This document shows positions 17,269 through 26,467 of a DNA stretch of 64,000 nt, in pieces. Location of the stretch: NCBI RefSeq assembly GCF_000714545.1, contig NZ_AUNB01000012.1, forward strand, positions 20,567-84,566. Reading direction: 5' to 3'. A program made the translations under genes and the position numbers. The notes below the pieces were generated by a model. The model worked only from the letters and a program-made list of their open reading frames with translations, did not search any database and had not been told where the DNA came from. How positions within the stretch are numbered: position 1 is the first letter of the stretch; every line of letters starts with the position of its first letter. The DNA is from Thioclava indica (GTDB lineage: Bacteria; Pseudomonadota; Alphaproteobacteria; Rhodobacterales; Rhodobacteraceae).

Positions 17269-17994
17269 ATGACCTATTGCGTCGGCTTGCTTTTGAATGC
17301 GGGCATGGTTCTGCTGTCAGATACGCGCACCAATGGTGGGCTGGACAATATTGCGACCTATCGCAAGATGTTCACCTTCGAAGATCCCGGTGAGCGGGTG
17401 ATTGCGATCATGACGGCGGGGTCGCTGTCGGTGACGCAAACCACGCTGGCGCGGCTGCGCGAAGATATCGGCTCTTCAGATGCGACGGGCGAAACCTCGA
17501 TTATGCTTGCGCCGACAATGCTTAAGGTGGCCGAGATCATCGGCAACACGATGGCAGGCGTGCGCAAAGAGATCGTGAGCCGGATGGAGATGGAGCGGGT
17601 CTCGACCTCTGCCTCGATCATCGTCGCGGGTCAGCGCGCGGGCGGCGAAATGCGGATGTTTCTGATCTACCCCGAGGGCAATTTCATCGAAGCGACCGAG
17701 GACACGCCGTTCCTGCAAATCGGCGAGCATAAATACGGCAAGCCGATTCTCGACCGGGTGGTTGAATCTGAAACCTCGCTGGAAGATGCGCAAAAGGCGG
17801 TGCTTTTGTCGATGGATTCGACGCTGCGCTCGAACCTGTCGGTCGGGATGCCGCTGGATCTGGCGGTGATTGCGAATAATGACTGCAAGATCACGATGCA
17901 GCGTCGCCTTGAGGCGGGCGATCCCGATTTCGCGCGCATGTCCGAGGCGTGGTCAACCGCGCTGCGCGACAGCTTTACGCAGATTCAGCTTTAA
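17269..17994 (+). CDS. Anbu (ancestral beta-subunit) proteasome-type protease
   Basis: Ntn-hydrolase of 241 residues. Removal of Met would expose Thr as N-terminal nucleophile (TYCVGLLLNAGM), with Asp17 in LLSDTRTN and a lysine about 15 residues on (TYRKMFTF), matching the proteasome-fold catalytic pattern. Anbu proteins form open-ring or helical homo-oligomers rather than a closed 28-mer barrel. The ribosome site AGGGG lies 7 bases upstream. It closes the four-gene operon and its end overlaps the convergent lysophospholipase gene by 20 bases. Whether it is a true protease is debated. Confidence 0.93.
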   Translation: MTYCVGLLLNAGMVLLSDTRTNGGLDNIATYRKMFTFEDPGERVIAIMTAGSLSVTQTTLARLREDIGSSDATGETSIMLAPTMLKVAEIIGNTMAGVRKEIVSRMEMERVSTSASIIVAGQRAGGEMRMFLIYPEGNFIEATEDTPFLQIGEHKYGKPILDRVVESETSLEDAQKAVLLSMDSTLRSNLSVGMPLDLAVIANNDCKITMQRRLEAGDPDFARMSEAWSTALRDSFTQIQL

Positions 17995-18949
17995 TCGCTG
18001 CTGCCGCTCCGGCCGCATCAAACACCGCCACGCAGCCATCATAAAAACGCGCGCGCGTGGCGGGCACTTCCATCATGAGCTCGTGCTCGGCACCGGGGAT
18101 CACGTCGAATGTGGCACCGGGCCAGCGTCCCATCCGGTCATGCACCGAAGGCGTGTAAACGATCTTCTCGATGCCCCCAAGCGCGCAATAGCACGGCAGA
18201 TCGGGCGAGGGCAGCGCGGCCAGCGCCTCACATTCCAAGATGCTTTCAGCAACCCAGTGGACCGTCGGCCCGGCCAGCGTCAGTGCAGGCTCTTTGGCGG
18301 CCTGATCAATCAGCCAGGCCCACATCTCGGGGTCGCGGGTCAGTCGGTTTTTCTCAAAACTGTCGCGATAGACATAGGTTTGCGCGTTCATGCCCGGCGG
18401 GAAACCCTCGGCCATGAAAGAATCCCCGAACAGTTGCGCGATGATGATGCGCAGCGGATGCAGCAATGTGGGCACTTTAATGCCCCACATCGGCGCAGAG
18501 AACGCGGCGGCGGCAAAAGGATGGTCCGTGCTTTGAAGCGCGCGCAGCCCGATCGCGCCGCCCATCGAATGGCCGACAAAGTAAAACGGGCGCGGCAGGT
18601 TGAGTTCATGCGCGGCTTTGATCACGGCTTTCAGGTCAAGCTGATAATCCATGATGCCGCCAACATGACCCTTCATCGGGTCGTTGGGCAGCAAACGGTC
18701 GGCCAAGCCCTGACCGCGCCAGTCCACCGCCAGCATGGCATAGCCGCGCGCCGCGAATTCGACCGCAGCGGGGCCGTATTTCTCAACGTATTCCGTGCGT
18801 CCGCATAGCAAGAACACCGTGCCACGCGGCTGCGCGGGACCGGGCCAATGGCCAAATCGGATGCGCAGACCGTCTTCGGTTTTCAGCCAATAGGCCGCGC
18901 CCCCCTCGGGGCCGCGTGCAATCGCGTCATTCAGGGGGGCACGTTCCAT
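17975..18949 (-). CDS. Alpha/beta hydrolase, lysophospholipase-like
   Basis: 324 residues with the monoglyceride-lipase/PldB-type layout: GRTEYVEKYGP oxyanion region, VDWRGQGLADR, nucleophile elbow VGHSMGGAIGLRAL, and a late histidine in PGAEHELMME. There is no signal peptide, so it acts in the cytosol or at the inner membrane face. Its ATG shares one base with the stop of the upstream SCP2 gene (TAATG), so both are one unit, pairing a lipid hydrolase with a lipid-binding fold. The stop overlaps the end of the Anbu gene. Confidence 0.87.
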   Translation of the reverse strand: MERAPLNDAIARGPEGGAAYWLKTEDGLRIRFGHWPGPAQPRGTVFLLCGRTEYVEKYGPAAVEFAARGYAMLAVDWRGQGLADRLLPNDPMKGHVGGIMDYQLDLKAVIKAAHELNLPRPFYFVGHSMGGAIGLRALQSTDHPFAAAAFSAPMWGIKVPTLLHPLRIIIAQLFGDSFMAEGFPPGMNAQTYVYRDSFEKNRLTRDPEMWAWLIDQAAKEPALTLAGPTVHWVAESILECEALAALPSPDLPCYCALGGIEKIVYTPSVHDRMGRWPGATFDVIPGAEHELMMEVPATRARFYDGCVAVFDAAGAAAAIKAESA

Positions 18950-19236
18950 TAGGCGAGGGCCGCACCAAGTTGCATGGCCAGACCCATCGAGCCGTCAACT
19001 TTCAGCTTGCCCGACATGAACGCCGCCGTCGGGTTCACGTCACCGTTCAGCATCCCCTCAAAGGTTTCGCGGTCTGCAGTCATCACGACTTCGGCGTCGT
19101 CATCGCCTTCGCGCACACCGTTTTCATCCACGATGATCGAGCCTTCATCTTCGATCACGAATTTCGCAGTCGACGAAAAACCATCGGGCAGTTTCACTTT
19201 CAGCGCTTCGACCGCCTTGTTGATCACTTCGCTCAT
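18949..19236 (-). CDS. SCP2 sterol/lipid-binding domain protein
   Basis: 95-residue single-domain protein with the SCP2 pattern: FVIEDEGSIIVDENGVREG strands, MTADRETFEGMLNGDVNPT and AFMSGKLKVDGSMGLAMQL, a C-terminal helix that usually lines a lipid tunnel. I take the third of three adjacent ATGs (19236), 6 bases after GGAGG. It heads a two-gene unit with the alpha/beta hydrolase. In bacteria such proteins bind acyl-CoAs or phospholipids rather than sterols. Confidence 0.9.
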   Translation of the reverse strand: MSEVINKAVEALKVKLPDGFSSTAKFVIEDEGSIIVDENGVREGDDDAEVVMTADRETFEGMLNGDVNPTAAFMSGKLKVDGSMGLAMQLGAALA

Positions 19237-19300
19237 CATCATCCTCCAGATTTGAAAACCGGGCTCTCGCATTTTCCGGCATTTGTATTACTCTAGTGTT

Positions 19301-19873
19301 ATGTGGCACCGGATAAACAGTTTCAAATATGCCGTCACGGCATTTTGCTTGAGCGCTTCGCTTGCGGCAATGGCGGCTTTCCCCGCCTATTCCGAAACAG
19401 CGGGGCTGGACCCCTATTTCAAAGAGCTGGCCGATCCCAACGAACAGGGCTGGGCGCGCGCCGAGGCCGATATTCGCCGGGCGTGGTCGCGCTCTGGCTC
19501 GCCGAGTATGGATTTGCTGCTCAAACGCGGCGAAACCGCACTGGACGAGGGCGATACCGATGCCGCGATTGAGCATTTCACCGCCCTGACGGATCACGCC
19601 CCCGATTTCGCCGAAGGTTGGAACGGGCGCGCGACTGCCTATTTCATGGCCGGGCTATATGGCCCTGCGGCCCGTGATATCGCCCATGTTCTCAAACTTG
19701 AGCCGCGCCATTGGGCGGCATTGGCGGGTTTAGGGGCAATGCTTGAGGAAATGGACGATGCACCGCGCGCCTTAGAGGCCTATCAGGCGTCTTTCGCCTT
19801 GAACCCGCATCAACAGGATGTGAAAGACGCTATCGCGCGTCTGCAAAAGACGCATCAGGGAACGGCACTTTAA
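19301..19873 (+). CDS. Exported TPR-repeat protein
   Basis: About 190 residues with a Sec signal peptide (basic MWHRINSFKYAV, hydrophobic FCLSASLAAMAA, cleavage near AYS/ET) and about three tetratricopeptide repeats from residue 75 on (LLLKRGETALDEGDTDAAIE; GWNGRATAYFMAGLYGPAA; WAALAGLGAMLEEMDDAPRA). Probably periplasmic, mediating protein contacts. I start at ATG 19301; TTG 19283 is possible. It is divergent from SCP2 and 18 bases from the helicase gene downstream. Confidence 0.75.
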   Translation: MWHRINSFKYAVTAFCLSASLAAMAAFPAYSETAGLDPYFKELADPNEQGWARAEADIRRAWSRSGSPSMDLLLKRGETALDEGDTDAAIEHFTALTDHAPDFAEGWNGRATAYFMAGLYGPAARDIAHVLKLEPRHWAALAGLGAMLEEMDDAPRALEAYQASFALNPHQQDVKDAIARLQKTHQGTAL

Positions 19874-19891
19874 GGCCGACAGGAATTTGCA

Positions 19892-22717
19892 ATGCAAACC
19901 GGGCGGATCACGGCCGTGCTGGGGCCGACCAATACCGGCAAAACCCATTACGCGATTGAACGGATGCTGGCGCATCGCACCGGGGTGATCGGGCTGCCGC
20001 TGCGTCTGCTGGCGCGCGAGGTCTATGACCGGATCGTGGCGCAACGTGGGCCGTCGGTGGTGGCGCTGGTCACCGGCGAAGAGCGAATCGTGCCCGATCG
20101 CACGCAATATTGGGTGGCCACGACCGAGGCGATGCCAACGGGAATCGGCGCTGATTTTCTGGCAATCGATGAGATCCAGCTATGCGGCGACCCCGAGCGC
20201 GGGCATGTGTTCACCGACCGGTTGCTCAACGCGCGCGGCCTGCATGAGACGCTATTCCTAGGGTCTGAAACCATGCGCGGGGCAATTGCGGCGCTGGTGC
20301 CCAAGGCGCAATTTGCCAAACGCGAGCGGTTTTCCGAGCTGACCTATTCGGGGTCAAAAAAGATTTCGCGGATGAAGCCGCGCTCGGCCATCGTCGGTTT
20401 CTCGGTGGAAAACACCTATGCGATGGCCGAACTGATCCGGCGGCAAAAGGGCGGCTGTGCGGTGGTGATGGGGGCGCTCAGCCCGCGCACCCGCAATGCG
20501 CAGGTCGAGATGTATCAAAACGGCGATGTCGATTATCTGGTGGCCACTGACGCAATCGGGATGGGGCTGAACCTGGATATTGATCATGTCGCGTTCTCGG
20601 CTACGGCGAAATTCGACGGTCGCCGGATGCGCCCACTGTTTCCCTATGAGCTGGCGCAGATCGCGGGGCGGGCAGGGCGCCACACCACCGATGGCACCTT
20701 TGGCGTGACCGGAGAGGCGCGCCCGCTGCCCCCTGAAATCGTTGAGGCGATTGAAAATCACCGCTTTGCGCCGTTGCAACGGCTGCAATGGCGCAATTCG
20801 CGGCTGGAATTTGGCACGCTGGATCGCCTGATTGGCTCTCTTGAGGCCCGCCCCGAGGGCGAATGGTTGACCAAAGGGCGCGAGGCAGACGATCTGCGCG
20901 CGCTCAAGCAGCTTGGCGAAGACCCCGAGACGCGCGACCGCATCACTAGCCCCAAAGATGTGCAATTGCTGTGGGATGTGTGCCGAATCCCGGATTTCCG
21001 CTCGATTTCCGAGGCCGAGCATGCGACCCTTTTGACGCGGATTTTCGGCTTTCTGCATTCTGGGCGCGGTGTGCCGTCTGACTGGCTGGCGCGTCAGATT
21101 GAACGGATTGACCGCACGGGGGGCGATATTGATACGCTCTCGCGCAGGCTCGCTTTTATCCGCACCTGGACCTATGTTGCGCAGCGCAAAGGCTGGGTTG
21201 ATGACGAAAGCCATTGGCGCGAGGCGACTCGCGCTGTAGAAGACCGCCTGTCAGATGCGCTCCACGGCGCGCTGACCCAACGATTTGTGGACCGGCGCAC
21301 GTCAGTGCTGCTGCGCCGGCTCAAGCAGAAGGAGACCCTCGTGGCCGAGGTGAACGACAAGGGCGAAGTGACGGTCGAGGGCGAATTCGCCGGCCGTCTT
21401 GAAGGGTTCCGGTTCCGTCAGGATGAGACCGGATCACCCGATGAGGCGAAAATGCTTGCCCGTGCGGCCTATGAGGCGCTCGCACCCGAATTTAATCTGC
21501 GCGCGGATCGCTTCTACAACGCGCCCGACACCGAGATGGATTTCACCGAGCAGGGGGGCCTGATGTGGGGCACCACGGCGGTGGGCAAGCTGGTCAAGGG
21601 CGGCGATGTGATGCGCCCGACCGTGCAGGCGTTCGTCGACGACGAGGCAGGATCCGATGTGGCCGAAAAGGTCACGCGCCGTTTGCAGCATTTCATCGAC
21701 CGCAAGGTTGCCGCCCTGTTCGAGCCGCTTCTCGCGATGAGCCGTGATGAGGCGCTGACCGGTTTGGCGCGGGGATTTGCGTTCCGTCTGGTCGAGGCGC
21801 TGGGCATCTTGCCGCGCGATCAGGTTGCTTCCGAGGTCAAGGAGCTGGATCAAGAGGCGCGTGGCGCCCTGCGCAAACATGGCGTGCGCTTTGGCCAATA
21901 CACGATCTTTATGCCCGTGTTGCTGAAACCCGCGCCGACCCGGCTGCGGCTGGTGCTGGCCTCGCTTTGGGACGGGCGCGATGAATTTCCCGAAAGCCCG
22001 CCTCCGGGTCTGGTGACGATCCCCAATATCGAAGGGTTCGAGCCTGAGGCCTATCGTCTGTCGGGCTATCGTCCCGCAGGTGCGCGCGCGATCCGCATCG
22101 ACATGCTGGAGCGGTTGGCCGATCTGCTGCGTGCGCAAGACAGCCGTGGCGGGTTTGAGGGTAATCCCGACATGCTCTCGATTACCGGCATGACGCTGGA
22201 ACAATTCGCTGATCTGATGGGCGGCTTGGGCTATAAGGCCGAAAAGGGCGAGCGCGCCAAAGTTAAACCTGCGGCCTTGGAAAAGGCCGAAGAGGCCGCG
22301 AGCGCCGAGGCGTTGGGCAATGAATTGGCGGTTGAGGCCGAGGCCGAAACCGGTGGCGGAGACACGACGCCCGAGACCCACCCCGAAGCCGAGGCCGCTG
22401 CCGAAGCAGGGGGCGACATGATCGCGCCTGCGGATGTGCCCGGCGATGAGCTTGAGGTGTTTTACACCTTCACCTGGGCGCCGCGCCCGCGGGCCAACAA
22501 CCGCCCGCCCCGTCGTGAGGGCGGCAAATCCGATGCGCCGCGGGGTGATCGCAAAGGCGGACGTCCGCAAGGCAAGTCCTTTGACAAAAAGGGCGGCAAG
22601 AAGGGTGGCAAACCCGACCAAGCGCGCAACTTCGAGGCGCGCCCGCCCAAGAAAGACAAGCCGATCGACCCGGACAACCCGTTCGCCGTGCTGGCTGCCC
22701 TCAAGGACAAGAAGTAA
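19892..22717 (+). CDS. SUV3-like superfamily II RNA helicase
   Basis: 941-residue helicase related to mitochondrial SUV3 of the RNA degradosome. Walker A GPTNTGKT lies at 11-18, the DEAD-like box DEIQ at 93-96, and motif VI YELAQIAGRAGRH near 255. After the helicase core come an all-alpha region and, from about 780, an acidic Ala/Glu stretch followed by a Lys/Gly/Arg-rich tail (GGKKGGKPDQARNF), likely unstructured and RNA-binding. Alphaproteobacteria carry this gene broadly. It is followed 12 bases later by an S4 RNA-binding gene, so an RNA metabolism unit is likely. Confidence 0.9.
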   Translation: MQTGRITAVLGPTNTGKTHYAIERMLAHRTGVIGLPLRLLAREVYDRIVAQRGPSVVALVTGEERIVPDRTQYWVATTEAMPTGIGADFLAIDEIQLCGDPERGHVFTDRLLNARGLHETLFLGSETMRGAIAALVPKAQFAKRERFSELTYSGSKKISRMKPRSAIVGFSVENTYAMAELIRRQKGGCAVVMGALSPRTRNAQVEMYQNGDVDYLVATDAIGMGLNLDIDHVAFSATAKFDGRRMRPLFPYELAQIAGRAGRHTTDGTFGVTGEARPLPPEIVEAIENHRFAPLQRLQWRNSRLEFGTLDRLIGSLEARPEGEWLTKGREADDLRALKQLGEDPETRDRITSPKDVQLLWDVCRIPDFRSISEAEHATLLTRIFGFLHSGRGVPSDWLARQIERIDRTGGDIDTLSRRLAFIRTWTYVAQRKGWVDDESHWREATRAVEDRLSDALHGALTQRFVDRRTSVLLRRLKQKETLVAEVNDKGEVTVEGEFAGRLEGFRFRQDETGSPDEAKMLARAAYEALAPEFNLRADRFYNAPDTEMDFTEQGGLMWGTTAVGKLVKGGDVMRPTVQAFVDDEAGSDVAEKVTRRLQHFIDRKVAALFEPLLAMSRDEALTGLARGFAFRLVEALGILPRDQVASEVKELDQEARGALRKHGVRFGQYTIFMPVLLKPAPTRLRLVLASLWDGRDEFPESPPPGLVTIPNIEGFEPEAYRLSGYRPAGARAIRIDMLERLADLLRAQDSRGGFEGNPDMLSITGMTLEQFADLMGGLGYKAEKGERAKVKPAALEKAEEAASAEALGNELAVEAEAETGGGDTTPETHPEAEAAAEAGGDMIAPADVPGDELEVFYTFTWAPRPRANNRPPRREGGKSDAPRGDRKGGRPQGKSFDKKGGKKGGKPDQARNFEARPPKKDKPIDPDNPFAVLAALKDKK

Positions 22718-22729
22718 GCGCGCGCGGCC

Positions 22730-23008
22730 ATGGCTGACGCCCCCGAGCGCATCCGTATTGACAAGTGGCTCTGGCACGCGCGGTTTTGCAAGACCCGCGC
22801 GCTGGCTCAGGAGTTGGTGAGCGGCAAGCGGGTGCGCGTGAACGGGGCGCGCATCGACAAGCCGGGGCGCGCGGTGGGGCCGGGCGATGTGCTGACCTTG
22901 CGGCTTGGGACAGATGTGCGGCTTGTTCGCGTGCTGGACTGTGGCGAACGACGCGGCCCGGCCAGCGAGGCACAAACCTTGTATGAGCCGCTTGACCCTG
23001 AGCCCTGA
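22730..23008 (+). CDS. S4-domain RNA-binding protein (Hsp15-like)
   Basis: 92 residues, nearly all an S4 domain: RIDKWLWHARFCKTRALAQE, then VSGKRVRVNGARIDKP and VGPGDVLTLRL. Hsp15 (HslR) in E. coli binds stalled 50S subunits carrying nascent chains. It sits 12 bases after the SUV3-like helicase, so co-transcription is likely. Confidence 0.88.
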   Translation: MADAPERIRIDKWLWHARFCKTRALAQELVSGKRVRVNGARIDKPGRAVGPGDVLTLRLGTDVRLVRVLDCGERRGPASEAQTLYEPLDPEP

Positions 23009-23113
23009 GCGGAGAACGCGCGCGATGTCGCAGGGAAATCCGCGCCAATCTCTTGAAACACGCCTCTAGCCCCGATAGGACAGAAGCAGAGGCTGTAACA
23101 TCGGGATTTCGCC

Positions 23114-23452
23114 ATGACCTATGTCGTCATCGATAACTGCATCAACTGCAAATATACCGACTGTGTCGAAGTCTGCCCGGTGGACTGTTTCTACGAGGGT
23201 GAGAACACGTTGGTAATCCATCCCGATGAGTGCATCGACTGTGGTGTGTGTGAGCCCGAATGCCCCGCTGACGCGATTCGCCCTGATACCGAACCGGGAA
23301 TGGATAGCTGGGTCGAGTTGAACCGGAAATATTCCGAGCTTTGGCCGGTGATCACGCAGAAAAAAGATCAGATGCCCGAGGCCGAGAAATACGACGGCGA
23401 GACAGGCAAGCTGGAGAAATACTTTTCCGAGGCGCCCGGCGAAGGCGATTGA
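23114..23452 (+). CDS. fdxA: Seven-iron ferredoxin FdxA
   Basis: 112-residue ferredoxin with one 3Fe-4S and one 4Fe-4S cluster. The cysteines are [17 protein letters not shown] and [12 protein letters not shown]; the modified first motif gives the 3Fe-4S site. The C-terminal extension ([15 protein letters not shown] onward) is typical of the FdxA type of proteobacteria and mycobacteria. Small soluble electron carrier; partners are not given by context. Ribosome site is weak (CGGGATTT). Confidence 0.95.
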   Translation: MTYVVIDNCINCKYTDCVEVCPVDCFYEGENTLVIHPDECIDCGVCEPECPADAIRPDTEPGMDSWVELNRKYSELWPVITQKKDQMPEAEKYDGETGKLEKYFSEAPGEGD

Positions 23453-23782
23453 TCTGCGCAGTGATTCTGTAACAATCAGTGTGTAGGGGGTGATTCGCAC
23501 TCTGTCATGCGGGTGTTACGTTGCGGCAAGTGGCCGAAATCACAGCGTAACCCATTGAAAAGATGCGGCCTCACGAAAGCGCGAGCGCATCGCGCTTTAA
23601 AATGCATGCATTTCTTGCTATATTAAACCTCGAATAGAGCGTCGACCCCACCTTCCCCTACGCATGCTCGCCAGTGGAAGCCGATCTCTCAGCTTGGAAC
23701 GAACGCAGTGCTTTTGGCGCTGTGGTCGTTTTTTGTTCGCTTGATGCCGGGGTTTGATTCTCGTTGCAAGGAAGCGAACCGC
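23453..23782. other. Intergenic region between fdxA and carD with hairpins and a likely carD promoter
   Basis: 330 bases without a gene I can support. At 23576-23598 a perfect 9-bp inverted repeat (AAAGCGCGA...TCGCGCTTT) may end fdxA transcription. A TATATT at 23619-23624 is a plausible -10 box, without a good -35. Beyond it lies a leader of about 150 bases containing a terminator-like hairpin (next entry) and ending with the carD ribosome site AAGGAAG. Confidence 0.45.
23698..23735 (+). terminator. Terminator-like hairpin inside the carD leader
   Basis: CAGTGC (23706-23711) pairs with GCGCTG (23717-23722) and flanking AACG with CGTT, followed directly by six Ts. It lies before carD, not after a gene, so it could be an attenuator or the end of a short leader RNA starting near 23630. 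The stem has a bulge and is weaker than other terminators in the window. Confidence 0.4.
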
Positions 23783-24292
23783 ATGACCAAAACCAAAAAG
23801 TCCGAATTCAGTCCCGATGATTTCGTTGTTTACCCTGCGCATGGGGTCGGCAAGATCATGTCTATCGAGGAACAGGAAATCGCCGGGCTCAAACTTGAGC
23901 TGTTCGTGATTTCCTTCGAGAAGGACAAGATGACCCTTCGCGTCCCCACGCATAAAGCGACCGAAGTGGGTATGCGCAGCCTGTCCTCGCCCGATATCGT
24001 GACCAAGGCGCTTGAGACCCTCAAGGGCAAGGCCAAGGTCAAGCGCGCGATGTGGTCGCGCCGCGCCCAGGAATATGAGCAAAAGATCAATTCCGGCGAC
24101 CTTTTGGCGATTGCCGAAGTGGTGCGCGATTTGCACCGCAGCGACGATCAGCGCGAGCAGTCGTATTCCGAGCGTCAGCTTTACGAAGCCGCGCTTGAGC
24201 GTCTGACCCGCGAAGTTGCCGCCGTTTCCGGCACGGATGAGACCCACGCCGCGCAAACTGTCGGTGACGTCTTGATTGGCCGCGCTGCCTGA
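23783..24292 (+). CDS. carD: CarD family transcription regulator (CdnL-like)
   Basis: 169-residue RNA polymerase-binding protein. The N-terminal RNAP-interaction domain is clear (FSPDDFVVYPAHGVGKI, then EIAGLKLELFVISFEKDKM), and the C-terminal helical domain has the basic patch and Trp used at the upstream edge of the promoter bubble (AMWSRRAQEYEQKINSGD). In Rhodobacter sphaeroides CarD activates rRNA and many other promoters that lack T at position -7. I chose ATG 23783 because AAGGAAG precedes it and MTKTKKSEFSPDD fits family starts. A strong terminator follows. Confidence 0.95.
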   Translation: MTKTKKSEFSPDDFVVYPAHGVGKIMSIEEQEIAGLKLELFVISFEKDKMTLRVPTHKATEVGMRSLSSPDIVTKALETLKGKAKVKRAMWSRRAQEYEQKINSGDLLAIAEVVRDLHRSDDQREQSYSERQLYEAALERLTREVAAVSGTDETHAAQTVGDVLIGRAA

Positions 24293-24316
24293 TCTGAAAA
24301 CTGCGATGATGTTACA

Positions 24317-24348
24317 AACGCGAGGCTCACGGGCCTCGCGTTTTTCGT
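24317..24348 (+). terminator. Intrinsic terminator after carD
   Basis: AACGCGAGGC and GCCTCGCGTT form a perfect 10-bp stem with a 6-base loop, followed by TTTTT. Confidence 0.92.
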
Positions 24349-24436
24349 TTCCGGCCTAGCGTGTCGCGGCCATCCATGCGCTTACGACAAATTTCAGACC
24401 TAACCGACCCCGCCGCCATGTTACGCGCGTTGCACA

Positions 24437-26329
24437 TCACGCATCTTGGCCGCCCTCCAGTGTGCCGGGGCTTTCGTGATCGTCTTCTTCCTTGGCGTCG
24501 CGCCTGCGATATTGCTCCATCATCGCGGCTTCCAACTCGGTGTTCAGTTCCTTGGTGCGCGCGATATAGGCGGCGTTTTGTTCCACTGGCACGCCGGGTT
24601 TCCAAACCTGCGCCAGATCGCGCACGGCCGCACGGTCGAGTTTGAAAAACAGCTTTTCCAATTCCGCCGCCTCAAATTCTGACAAGCCGGAATTTTCCAG
24701 CACATAGCGACCTGCGCGCAGGCTGGAATCAAACATCTCGCGCACGATGTCATTCGCCCCCGCCTTATAGAGATCAAAGACATGGGTGCGGTCACGCGAG
24801 CGCGCGATGATGTGCAGATCGGGGCGGATGCGGCGGGCATAACGCACCAGTTCCGTCGTCTTGTCGCGCCCGTCCAGTGCGACGACCAGCACTCGCGCTT
24901 CTGCAATGCCAGCAGCGGCCAGCAGGTCGGGGCGCGTCGGGTCGCCGAAATAGCCCTTAAACCCGAAGGTGCGCATCAACTGGATCGTGCGCAGGTCATT
25001 GTCGATCACGGTCGTGCGCAGCCCCGACATTGTCACCAGCCGGTTCACCACCTGCCCAAAACGGCCCACGCCCGCGATGATCACCGGCTGGTGCTCGTCG
25101 ATATCATCGGGGTCGGGCGCTTTGTCGGCGCGTGCAAATCGCGCGATTTGATCGTGCAAGATGAACAGCAGCGGGGTGATCAGCATCGACAGCGCGATCA
25201 CCACCAGCACCTTTTCCGCCAGCGGAGTGGGCAGGATGCGCTGCACCACCGCGAAAGACACAAGGACGAAGCCGAATTCACCCGCCTGCGCCAAGCTGAG
25301 CGTGAATAGCGAGCGATCCGATCCGTGCAGTTTGAACAGCCGTGACAGCCCGTACAGCACCGCCGATTTCAGCGCGACGAGCAAAATCACCAGCCCCGCA
25401 ATGTCCCACGGCTGCGCGACAATCACATCGAAATTGATCCCCGCGCCAACGGTGATGAAAAACAGCCCCATCAGCAGGCCCTTAAACGGCTCGATATCGC
25501 TTTCCAACTCGTGCTTGAACTCGCTATCGGCCAGCACGACGCCTGCCAGAAACGTGCCAAGCGCGGGTGAAAGGCCGACAAGGTTCATCAGGCTTGCGAT
25601 GCCGACGACAATCAGCAGCGCCATCGCCGTGTTGATTTCGCGCAGCTTGGCGGTCTGGACAAACTTAAAGAGCGGACGGATCAAGTAATGCCCCATCAGC
25701 ACCGTCAAAGCGACGGCGGCCAGCGTAATCAGCGTGACACCCCATCCTGGCAACGAGTCGATCAGCTGCCCCACGACATGAGTGCCGTGATCAGCCTTGG
25801 CCACGGCCCGCGCGCCCGGCAATGCCAGCAGCGGCATCAGTGCGAGCATCGGGATGACTGCGATATCCTGCGTCAGCAGCACCGCAAAGGCTGATCGCCC
25901 GCCCGCCGTCTGCATCAGCCGTTTTTCATTGAGCGTTTGCAAAACGATCGCGGTCGAACTCAGCGACATCACCATGCCAAGCGCAACGGCGACACGAATA
26001 TCCTCGCCCATCGCCATAACGATCCCCGTGACCAGCGTCATCGTGATTGCGACCTGCAAGCCTCCCAAACCAATCAGCTTGTCGCGCATTGCCCAAAGCG
26101 CGCGGGGTTGCAGTTCCAGCCCGATCAAGAACAGCATCATCACCACGCCAAATTCCGCGAAATGCTGCAGATCGGTCATCTCGGTGCCCGACAGGCCAGT
26201 GACCGGCCCGATCAGGATCCCCGCCAGCAAATAGCCCAGCACCGATCCCAGCCCTGCGCGCGTCGCCAAAGGCACGGCGACAACCATCGCAATCAGATAG
26301 AGCGTTGCGTAAAAGAGAAAGCTTTCCAT
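24437..26329 (-). CDS. CPA2-family cation:proton antiporter with TrkA-N domain (KefB/KefC-like)
   Basis: 630-residue inner-membrane transporter. Residues about 1-380 are a Na+/H+-exchanger-type membrane domain (helices such as ATLYLIAMVVAVPL; LLAGILIGPVTGLSG; LGTFLAGVVLADSEFKHELE). From about 400 follows an RCK/TrkA-N Rossmann domain (VIIAGVGRFGQVVNRL) that binds NAD(H) or glutathione adducts in Kef proteins. The C-terminal end is charged and helical. I use the ATG at 26329, since the longer frame adds an unrelated leader. K+ efflux during electrophile stress is the family role; no KefF/KefG-type partner is adjacent. Confidence 0.9.
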   Translation of the reverse strand: MESFLFYATLYLIAMVVAVPLATRAGLGSVLGYLLAGILIGPVTGLSGTEMTDLQHFAEFGVVMMLFLIGLELQPRALWAMRDKLIGLGGLQVAITMTLVTGIVMAMGEDIRVAVALGMVMSLSSTAIVLQTLNEKRLMQTAGGRSAFAVLLTQDIAVIPMLALMPLLALPGARAVAKADHGTHVVGQLIDSLPGWGVTLITLAAVALTVLMGHYLIRPLFKFVQTAKLREINTAMALLIVVGIASLMNLVGLSPALGTFLAGVVLADSEFKHELESDIEPFKGLLMGLFFITVGAGINFDVIVAQPWDIAGLVILLVALKSAVLYGLSRLFKLHGSDRSLFTLSLAQAGEFGFVLVSFAVVQRILPTPLAEKVLVVIALSMLITPLLFILHDQIARFARADKAPDPDDIDEHQPVIIAGVGRFGQVVNRLVTMSGLRTTVIDNDLRTIQLMRTFGFKGYFGDPTRPDLLAAAGIAEARVLVVALDGRDKTTELVRYARRIRPDLHIIARSRDRTHVFDLYKAGANDIVREMFDSSLRAGRYVLENSGLSEFEAAELEKLFFKLDRAAVRDLAQVWKPGVPVEQNAAYIARTKELNTELEAAMMEQYRRRDAKEEDDHESPGTLEGGQDA

Positions 26330-26467
26330 AGCCTTGATGGTCCTTGATGCGCTTGGAGGCGCCTTGAAACGCACACGCTGGGCGGCGCTTTTGCAGTCCT
26401 CGCGCAAGGGTAATCACAGTGCGGGCAGGCGCAAGAGCCCAAGCGCTTTGCCAAAAGGCGAGCCGCT

